This document shows, in pieces, positions 1 to 8,600 of a stretch of 30,013 bases of DNA. Under the pieces are notes generated by a model, which did no database searches, had not been told where the DNA came from, and was given only the letters and a program-made list of their open reading frames with translations. Every line of letters starts with the position of its first letter. Position 1 is the first letter of the stretch. Both the position numbers and the translations under genes were made by a program. The DNA comes from Didymodactylos carnosus (Eukaryota > Rotifera > Eurotatoria > Philodinida > Philodinidae), in assembly GCA_905250885.1 (NCBI GenBank), contig CAJNOQ010001600.1, positions 1 to 30,013 on the forward strand, read 5' to 3'.

Positions 1-165
1 TCAATTTTTAAAATTTTCACCTCTCCGCCAAAACTTATCTAACCCGTGAGTTATTGCACACGTATACCCCCGAAGGTGTCCTCTACAAACTGGCAAAGTT
101 TGAGGGTATGTTTGGGGGAGAGGGTACCCCCCCCCTTAAACAGTTCAATGGTCAAATTTACATAC

Positions 166-578
166 CCGGCTGTTTTTGTATCGGCCAAATATTTTCCTCC
201 GTGAATTGTTTTCGGAATAAATGTAATATCTGTCGAGCCTATATGACCATTTTCTAGATGTGCCTGACACATTTCAGCTAATAACTGAATGCCAGTTAAA
301 TGTTGTGGCCTTAATCCACCTTGTGCACGACCTGTCGATCAAATATTTAACAACCATAAGACAACCGTCTGAGTATCAAAAGAATTTTACCTAACCAGCA
401 CGAATTTTAATAACACGTATTGGCTGTTGTAATAAAGCACTTAATGCTGTTGAATTACGTAATATTTGACCACCCTAGAAATGTTTTTCATAGACATACG
501 AAGACAAAATTTATTCCTTCTTACGCCTTCGATATAAGATCCATCAATAGTCACTATTGGTTCACTACTATTGGCCAT
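166..578 (-). CDS. RTCA: RNA 3'-terminal phosphate cyclase, N-terminal three exons (partial)
   Basis: RTCA converts RNA 3'-phosphate ends to 2',3'-cyclic phosphates using ATP, in the nucleus. Three exons are read on the minus strand: 578-525 (starts MANSSEPIVTIDGSYIEG), 474-396 (GGQILRNSTALSALL...) and 331-166 (ends at KTAG). Introns at 475-524 and 332-395 are GT-AG. Exon lengths 54, 79 and 166 keep one frame. Family hallmarks are the EGGGQILR..TALS block, IRAGR..GLRPQHL, and IGST.ITF.P..I.GG..ADTKTAG; these follow the order in animal RTCA. About 99 residues lie here. The family is usually about 360 aa, so the rest lies beyond the left edge. The ATG at 578 is the only start that puts the conserved VxIDGS motif close to the N-terminus, as expected. 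A donor (gtatgt) follows at 165-160. No inactivating change is seen, but only the first quarter is visible. Confidence 0.85.
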
Positions 579-2100
579 GTCCACTAAAAACGTTGATCTA
601 CAAATAAAAATCGACTCAGACGTGCAGTTTTACTACGTCAGAAATCATTTTAAACGTTTTTTTATTTTTCTACTCTTTTTTTTTGACTACACATATCACA
701 TAGATTCTTATACATTTGTGTAAAATTGTGCAATTTACTTAAATTTTGCTAACAGTCTCCCGAAATCAATGTCCCAATATGATATTATTCATGAATTACT
801 TCATTATTCTGTTTTTCTGCACGTTGAGTAATTACAAACAACAAGTTCACTGACAAATTTTTTACTGATATTTTTCTCTCTTACCCAACTGTTCGATTAT
901 TTTTCGTTCTTTTAACTAAACGTGTTAGCTGTTTGACTAGAGAGAGTTTTTGAAATTGATGTTTTAGCAAGAATTGTGACAAATCAGATATCATTTTATG
1001 AAGATAAGAGATAATAATTTTGCGAGTGCATCTGAAAGACAGAGATAATATTCTTCAAGTGGATAAGTACATTGATTTTATGTGCCTTTCAGACTTGTTT
1101 ACTCAATACTATTTACTATTAATAATATATATAGAGAGAGCTGGTTATCAATATCCTAATTTATTCTCGAATTTATTAGGATTTACAAAAACGGCTTTAA
1201 ATCGCTGCAGATTGAAGCGGTTCCCGGAAACATACGTCTTTTGTATAGACAAAAAATGTCGAATAAATTCGACAATTAGTGAAAAGTGTAAGAATTAGCT
1301 TGTTCTGTCAATCAGAAACATTTGAGTTTCAGTTTGAAAAAGGTTTCATATCTTGAGATGGTTATGTTTTATTCTGAGGATTATAAAAATCATCAAAAGC
1401 AAAAAAAGAAAATGATACAAAAAAATATCGAGAGTAAGTAAATAAAAAAATATACGTAAGACATAATATTGGACAGATCATAATTTTTAAACATACGTTC
1501 ATTTTTCTAACTACAATCATTGCGTTTGTTCATTTTTGTTGCTGGTGGGTCAATAAATTCAAATTCTTATCATTGTAGCAATATATCACGAATGAATTGA
1601 TGAATATCATTCAATGTATCGTCCAGTTAACAGCGATTAAAAATCAGGTAAACGTAAGCGAATCGTAGTCATTGTTTTCAAGACGAACCTAAACATTCCA
1701 AAAAACTTATAGTGTGCATACAAGGGAAAAGGAATGTCCTTGCGATCGAAATAAGAGTCTTTTTGACCTCTAAATTACTACATTCATCCTATTCTACCAG
1801 TTTTCAGAAATATCTGCTGGAATCATCAAGATTAAAGTTATTGATGAAACAAACATAACATTCACTAATATTATCGGTTTAGAAAAAGCCAAACTACCTT
1901 TACCAGAATATATTACTAATAAAATATTCTCAACTAAGTGTAACTGACGCGTGAGCTGAGACCTCTGCATTTTACGCTCACAGCAAGATAATGCTACTTT
2001 TCCCTATTCTGTACTCATTTTTACACGGTTTTTGAAGTTTGTAAAATCTCTTCTATTCACAGAAAAATGTTTTGTCTTAGCGAGCAACTTATAATCTATT
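579..2100. other. Intergenic, no supported gene
   Basis: AT-rich sequence upstream of RTCA. Short open stretches such as 1020-1298 resemble no family I know and have low-complexity AT codons. One segment at 1808-1947 on the plus strand (after a TTTTCAG) is open and protein-like; see findings. Promoter elements of RTCA should lie just above 578, but I see no clear motif. Confidence 0.5.
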
Positions 2101-2702
2101 AGATTTGATAAAATAAAGTTTATCTAATCTGCGATGTTCAAAGTACCGCTAGTTTTGCTATGAAAGCAAAATGCAGAGAGTTCTCAACTTTCCTATCAGA
2201 TGCGAACTAGCCTACAATGAAATTCAAAGACTGATGAATTGCGACCTTGTTCATATGTCACGATAAAAAGTATGATAAAATAATACCAGCTCAATTGGAT
2301 AAAGAGATAAAGGATGATAATTGAGAAGAATACTTAATAAGTAATTTCAAGAATAGATTGAGATAAAAAACATTAACGAAAAGAATGAAACCGCTCGCAG
2401 CCATAAGTAGGAAAGTTCTTTTCGTTAATGTTTTTTTTATCTCAATCTATTCTTGAAATTACTTATTAAGTATTCTTCTCAATTATCATCCTTTATCTCT
2501 TTATCCAATTGAGCTGGTATTATTTTATCATACTTTTTATCGCGACATATGAACAAGGTCGCAATTCATCAGTCTTTGAATTTCATTGTAGGCTAGTTCG
2601 CATCTGATAGGAAAGTTGAGAACTCTCTGCATTTTGCTTTCATAGCAAAACTAGCGATACTTTAAACATCGCAGATTAGATAAACTTTATTTTATCAAAT
2701 CT
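2101..2702. repeat. Near-perfect long inverted repeat (fold-back hairpin)
   Basis: Left arm 2101-2385 and right arm 2416-2702 are reverse complements, with a 30-bp loop at 2386-2415. By eye I find only about three substitutions and a 2-bp difference in an A/T run, so the arms are nearly identical over about 285 bp. The outer ends read AGATTTGATAAAATAAAG inward. No reading frame of note and no clear target-site duplication is seen. The structure fits a fold-back/MITE-type element or a recent palindromic duplication. If transcribed it would give a long double-stranded RNA. The right arm ends 54 bp from the SEP-domain fragment. Confidence 0.9.
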
Positions 2703-2755
2703 TACTTTTAAATGAAAAACTGCTAATTCTACTACACACTCCAAATTGCTCTTAC

Positions 2756-3140
2756 TTCAAACGGATGATTATCTTCAATACGTCTCAATTCCCCATCATC
2801 CACCGCGAAACCATTTGAATAAAATCGAATGACTATTTGTTGAGCCATATTTTCTTGACTTCTAGAAATTGATGATGTAGAAAAAATTGAGCGGTGAAAT
2901 GAAGTCGATTCGTCACCTAAAACAATGTCCGGATAAAAGTAAAAGGAGTTGTATTCATTGTATAATCCTATGAATTTCATTTGAGAAAGCTTACAGTAAA
3001 CTCTAGCGAAAAAATAAAAAATAAGACATACCTAAAGTATAACCGGCATCTTCGAATACATCTGCATCGAATTCTTATCTACATCGAATTCTTCTTTTAT
3101 TGATGACCACGTGCGAATGTGAAGGAGATGCATCTTCTTC
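2756..3140 (-). pseudogene. SEP-domain protein fragment (p47/UBXN2-like), probably broken
   Basis: Two exon-like blocks are read on the minus strand: about 3140-3032 and 2916-2756, joined by a GT-AG intron (2917-3031). The join gives FEDAGYTLGDES, like the GGGYRLG segment before the SEP domain of p47 (NSFL1C) cofactors of the p97/VCP ATPase. The second block holds the SEP core: IVIRFYSNGFAVDDGELRR, then IEDN. A good donor (gtaagagc) follows, but the next sequence is the 2101-2702 hairpin and I find no further SEP or UBX exons to the left. Upstream, a 17-bp tandem duplication (gaattcgatg-agat) puts a TAA in frame. So this looks like a truncated, frameshifted remnant. An intact gene with a distant exon cannot be fully excluded. 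Family assignment is moderate. Confidence 0.45.
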
Positions 3141-4058
3141 AGACGTCACTCCTGATATTTTGTTATTTATTGAGTATACGACATTGTAATTTCACATATC
3201 TGGCTCTTAGATTCTACTTATATGTATTGAATTAAGACTTTGGTTGATTCATTCACTCTGCATTTCATTATTAAAAATAATTTGTACCGCAATCACAATT
3301 CATCATTGCTTGTTTCTATGCTACTTTATATACATCATATTAAAATAAAAATGATAATAACTGAAAACATAACTGTAAGTTTCTTCGTACACTGTGCACT
3401 CTGAAAATCTGAAAAGTGTTGAAAAAAGGAGAACAGAGTAGTGAGTAAACTGGATAAAAAATAGAGAGAGGGCTTAGATTATGATAAATTTTGAAAAACT
3501 GTTCAAGTATAAAATATCAACAGCGAGCAGAGAAAGTTGTAGCACAATTAAGAAACTAGAAAAGAGAAATGATAATCAAAATTGCGAGAGATAACGATGC
3601 AGGAAATTTATTAATAGAATCAAGAATAGAGAAAGAAAACGAACTGTCGTACAAAGTATAACAATAGTCATGTCATACGATAAATAAACTCATAGTTTGG
3701 TCGAATTTAGATTCTTCTATAAAAAATGACCAAAAGAAAGCGTAAGGGGAACTTCACGAGTGCAAATCACCAGTGAATGAATGAATAATTTCTTTATCAA
3801 AAATCTATGTCCAGAATTGCATTCCACCTAATGATAGTTAGCTAAATAATAGTTCCCAATCACGAAAGTAATTAAAATATCAGCTAATTTATCATTAGAG
3901 AAATATTCACATTTCCGTCTGTTTACGTTAATATTTCCCATCTAGAATGGCCGCCATCGAACTTAAAAAAAGATAGAATGGCAACTCTGATTCGCCACAT
4001 GTGGAGTATCGCTTCGTCACAAATTTTGTTGCCGTTATATTAAACTAGTGGGAAAGAA
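3141..4058. other. Intergenic, nothing recognised
   Basis: AT-rich sequence with no open frame I can assign on either strand and no RNA gene. Confidence 0.5.
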
Positions 4059-4193
4059 CGGTTGTCCCCTTTTTTTACTGAGAAACTGATTGTACTGAAC
4101 TTTTCTGATTGAGTGATAGAAAAATTTACGATTTGGTGACTGAGAAACTCAGTTCAGTTCAGTTTCTCAGTAAAAAAAGGGATAGAACAACCG
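4059..4193. repeat. Short fold-back element
   Basis: Arms 4059-4100 and 4153-4193 are imperfect reverse complements carrying TTTTTTTACTGAGAAACTG. A second, nested palindrome (ACTGAGAAACTCAGTTCAG and its complement) lies at 4139-4172, so the motif CTGAGAAACT occurs in three places. This is a MITE-like or local hairpin. The 96-codon frame starting at 4109 runs through the right arm and is probably chance. Confidence 0.6.
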
Positions 4194-5459
4194 AAACAAC
4201 CAGAAATGAGCATATACAATACATACCTACACACTTGCCTATAGTCGCACGTCTATCGGTGCATTTCTTCTCCAACAATATGTTAGTGTCAGATGCATTT
4301 TCACTCGACTCTGCAGACTATAATCTTTTAAAAATTACTTCATATGATCAGAAAAATTTTGCGGATAAATTATGGAAATACTCAGCAGTGCATAACTAAC
4401 TCAATTTTTTAACACAGTCTGTAAGTAGTAAGTTGATTTTTGTAATGGCCGTCGTATGAAAATAAAAAGACAAAGAAAAAAGCAGAAATTTTTCAAGAAA
4501 TTGCTGCCTCTAAACGACTTTCAACGAATTCAGAACTAGAAATGCTGTAGAAGACAACTAGCTGTATTATAACGCATACCTCTCTTTGTAAAACTCTTGG
4601 CATTCGAGATTTTTCTAGTGCATTTCAATTATTTTATATTTGTAGATTTGATGATTTGATCAATCAGATATCGTTTTTTTTCATACTTCACTTAGATATT
4701 TTATCCTTTGTGAGAATTGTAAAAGTTGCTGAATATTTTAATAAACAAATTAGCTTTAAACTTTCTTTTTCTCTTTTTCTTCGCCTTTGTCATTATTTAA
4801 ATGGTATAAAACTTCTTATTTTGCAGACAAATATGAAACGTACGTGTCCAGTTAGTTGATTTTTTTTAGGGTAAAAGTATGATTGAGTTAAATGATGACT
4901 GAATACCTCATGGAAGATAATTCGAACTGATTGAATTCTTTTTAGGAAGCGCTTTTATCTTCTTTCTAAATATGTAGTGATAATCTGTCTTATCTATGAG
5001 CGTGCTTAGAAATTTTACTAAAAAAAAATGTCTCTATGCTGCTTCTTCTTTATCTTTTTTACTATTTTCTGTTCAATCTTAACTTTGTTTTTTCTCTTGC
5101 ATTTACTTGTTTCTCTTTGTTATTCAAACTTTTAGATAAGTTTCAATTCTAACGAGTGATCATTCTTAACCTTCATCTGTTAGAAAAAAAAATCTTAGCT
5201 ATTTTGATTAGTGAGAGGTATGTTATATTTGCTTTGTTTGTTCCTCTTGTGAGCTAAGATTTATAAACCATCCGTGATGCAAGAGCTGTACTCTATTACT
5301 ATTTCCATTGTTTTCTCAGATATGCTATACTAAAAATATGTTTCGACCGGAAATTGGTCACTTTCCCAGTTACTTTAATCTCGAAAGGGTATTGGAGTGT
5401 TTAAAAAAATGCTTCTTCTTTGAATTCATAAAAAAGGAGATTAATATATAGTAGATCGT
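4194..5459. other. Upstream region of PTBP gene, nothing assigned
   Basis: AT-rich with pyrimidine tracts. It probably holds the promoter and non-coding 5' exon(s) of the PTBP gene, because the coding start at 5605 follows a 3' splice site, which implies a spliced 5' UTR. I cannot place the transcription start or the upstream donor. Confidence 0.35.
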
Positions 5460-5530
5460 GTCTCGGTAGCTCAACAGAAGAGCGTGTGGTCTGTAATCAC
5501 ACCGTCTTGGGTTCGATTCTCTGTCGAAGC
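5460..5530 (+). tRNA. Degenerate tRNA-like sequence (anticodon TGT by folding)
   Basis: A 71-nt cloverleaf can be drawn. Acceptor GTCTCGG/TCGAAGC has one mismatch and two G-U pairs. The D stem is GCTC/GAGC with loop AACAGAA, anticodon stem TGTGG/TCACA with loop TCTGTAA, and T stem TTGGG/CTCTG with loop TTCGATT. Box A (TAGCTCAACAG) and box B (GGTTCGATTCT) are recognisable. It departs from a working tRNA: C instead of T before the anticodon, no GG in the D loop, a T-T mismatch in the T stem, and no nearby T-run terminator. It is probably a tRNA pseudogene or a tRNA-derived SINE head. By plain alignment it also resembles tRNA-Tyr around CTGTA. Confidence 0.4.
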
Positions 5531-5604
5531 ATATACTCCAAAATCAATATTACAATATATTTTCATGCTAACTAATTGTTTATTTTGTTTTATTTCAGGT
5601 CATT

Positions 5605-8600
5605 ATGAAGGTAAACAGTCACGCTTTGTTAGATTCTTTCAACAACAAGAAAAATCGAAAGCAGATGATGAAATATATAATTTGATCGTGATAAATGTTA
5701 ATGAGCGATTCTCATGAGCTTTTTAACACTGATGCTTTCTTTCATGTATTATCTAAATATTGTTCTTAGCATAGAAATTTTTTTTATTTAACTAAGATTA
5801 TATAGCGTTAGAGTTTTGAAATCTATTGCATTCCGATTCTTCGAGAAAACAACAGAATTATTGTCTCTTGTTTTTTTAATGAGTGTTCTTATCTTTATTC
5901 TACCATGTATTCAATGACGATCTTGTTAACTGGCAATATGATCAGTTATTCAATTAACTGTTTTGTAATAACAGATAAATGTCCATGGTAGAAGGCTGAG
6001 TAATAATCGGTTTAATGTATTCCTTCTTTTATCGTTTAGCGTACATTTTCTAATGATGAATTTGATAAAAATGGTGATAGTGTAAGTGGTGCACAACTAA
6101 GTGATATTAGTAAAAAAGTAAATTATTTTCTTTTTTTTTATATCACATCATCTTTATGTTATATTTCTCTTATTCTTCTAGAGTCGCTCCGAGCCAGCAT
6201 TACCATCCCGTGTTGTTCATTTAAGAAATATTGAAGCCACTGAACTTGAAGTTGTACAATTAGGATTACCATTTGGACGAGTGACAAATTTTCTCAATTT
6301 ACGAAAAAAATCCCAGGTGAGTTTGTTGATTGTTATGTACCATATATATCTCTTACGTATCTATGTATATCTGTTGTTTTGGATAGAAGAGATGATTAAA
6401 AAGATAAAAACTAATATCATATTTTTGATGTGTCATTTGTAAAAGAAAATTTATGGAAATTTATTATTTATCTGACAAGAAGAGAACGTTAAAAACTGAA
6501 ATTTGAGTACATTGATTTTTGTTTCATAAATTTCTCTGATCTCATTTGATCAAAAATATAATTTGTGCACATTAAATATCTAGAAATATTATTCATCTCA
6601 TGGAAAAAGCATCATATCTGTGCAACTAGTATAATATAAGTCAAAAGTACATTTTCAGCATCGAAATAAATGAAGGAACTGAACAATGATGATAAAAAAT
6701 ATTGATAATTCTATTTCATTTTAAAATAGAAAAAACGCTACTTTTACTAGATTGTTGTACTTATACTTTGAAAATAAGATGTGATTTTTATTAGTTGTAA
6801 TATTGCAAATATATTTGAATATATGAACAAAAGTGAGAACCTCGAAATAAAAATTGTATATGTTTTGTCCTTGTTGTTTTGTTTTTTTTCTTATAAATGA
6901 TACTAGGTAGTAGTAAATAATTGATCTATGTTACGTGAAAGAAAATCGTTGGGTTTTGTCACCAATTGTGCATGTCTGTATATACGAAAAAAAAAACAAC
7001 TGATTTCTTTTTATATATATTGTGTACAACGAATAAAAAAGAATAAAACCTTCAGATAAATATACATTTCACATAGACCCTTTCTTCTTATTTCTTTCTC
7101 TTAATGATATAACCCATATGTGCTCTGTATTACGAGAAAAAAATTGGTGCGTTTTTTTTTTATAACGGGATTTATTACAAACACATATATATATATTTTC
7201 TTATTCTGTACAAACCATTTTTCTTTTTCTTTCTCCATCTTCATATGTAGATAAAAGGAAATCAACGAGCAAAGACAGAAAGAACCCTCGAACTTTCTCT
7301 TGTCTCTAAGTTTTTTTTTCAAAAGTACCCTTACATAAAAAAATATGATGTGCTGCAATTTATTTAGTTTGTAGTTGGGTTATTTAGATAATAAATATAC
7401 ACATACACGCGAACATATACAAAAAACTATCACGTGGGGTGAGCAGATACATAAATAGATCATTATTTTTTTTATTTTTTGAATTTAAAGTTCTAACACT
7501 AGAGAAAAATATAATTCTTTTATTTACGTAACTGTATGTTGAATGTAAACACTGTTTATCTCGTTTGATTCATTCATTTTCTCTTTTTTTCTCTTTTCTT
7601 CTTGCAAGCAACAACCTGATCAAGGTTATCATCATTTATGATTTATGCATTTGAAAAACAGCTAGAAACATAACGGAAGTTAGCACTAAAAAGAGAGACG
7701 GTTTGTTTCGATATGATCTGTTGAGCAATTATTTTTTCTGATCAATATTTCTAGACAACAAAAGTTGTTTTTCATGCAATTTTTGAATGTCTTCATAAGT
7801 TTGTGAGATGTCATTGAATCAAACAACTAGCAGCAAATAGTGTGATTGTTATGACGTATATGTACCGTTATGCATAGGAAAAAATGTAAGAAATGTAATA
7901 CTCTGCACATCCGTCGTATTTGTTTTACTTGATGGACAATACGAGTTTACTCGTATGTAGAAGGCGTAAGAAAAAGTTCATTTTTTTCATTTTTATACAC
8001 CTTAAGTAAACGCTATATAGTTTGATACAAAAATCTTTTTTTTTCTTTTCTTTTTAGGCCTTTCTTGAATTTGATTCTTGCGATCACGCTAAAACAATGG
8101 TCGATTATTTTAATAGTGGTCCAGCCATGTTAAATGGTCGTCAAGTATTTGCTCAGTTTTCAAATCATGGTGAATTACGTACAGATCCAACAAATCGTTC
8201 AAATCAACAAGCACATATAGCATTAACACAAGCTACAGAACTCTATGAAACGGCTCAAAAAGGTGGTCCAAATTGTGTCCTAAGAATTAGTATTATCAAC
8301 ATGTTATTTCCAGTATCAATCGATGTTTTACATCAAGTATGTCTGAAAACAGATTAAGTGCATATTTACAAAGAATATTATTTTACTTTTGTTTAGATAT
8401 TCACAAAATTTGGGAGTGTTTTGAAAATTATCACATTTACAAAAAATGGTAAGGTTTGAATAATTGTTTTTCTAAAATTAACTTTAGAACTGAATATCTA
8501 ATTTATATATTTAGATAAATTTCAAGCACTTATACAAATGAAAGATCATAGTGGTGCTCAACAAGCAAAATTGGTAGGCAATAACTATTTGCTTTTAAAA

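Noticed and set aside
4109-4399. 96-codon plus-strand frame
   Set aside because: It runs through a fold-back arm, has no family likeness and no splice or start context beyond an ATG.
4832-4858. A second ATGAAACGTACG (MKRT) like the PTBP start, possible alternative first exon
   Set aside because: The GTACGT donor phase does not join in frame to the 5599-5610 or 6040-6117 exons; probably coincidence.
7101-7358. 85-codon minus-strand frame in PTBP intron 3
   Set aside because: It is the complement of CU-rich intron sequence, rich in Lys and Phe; low complexity.
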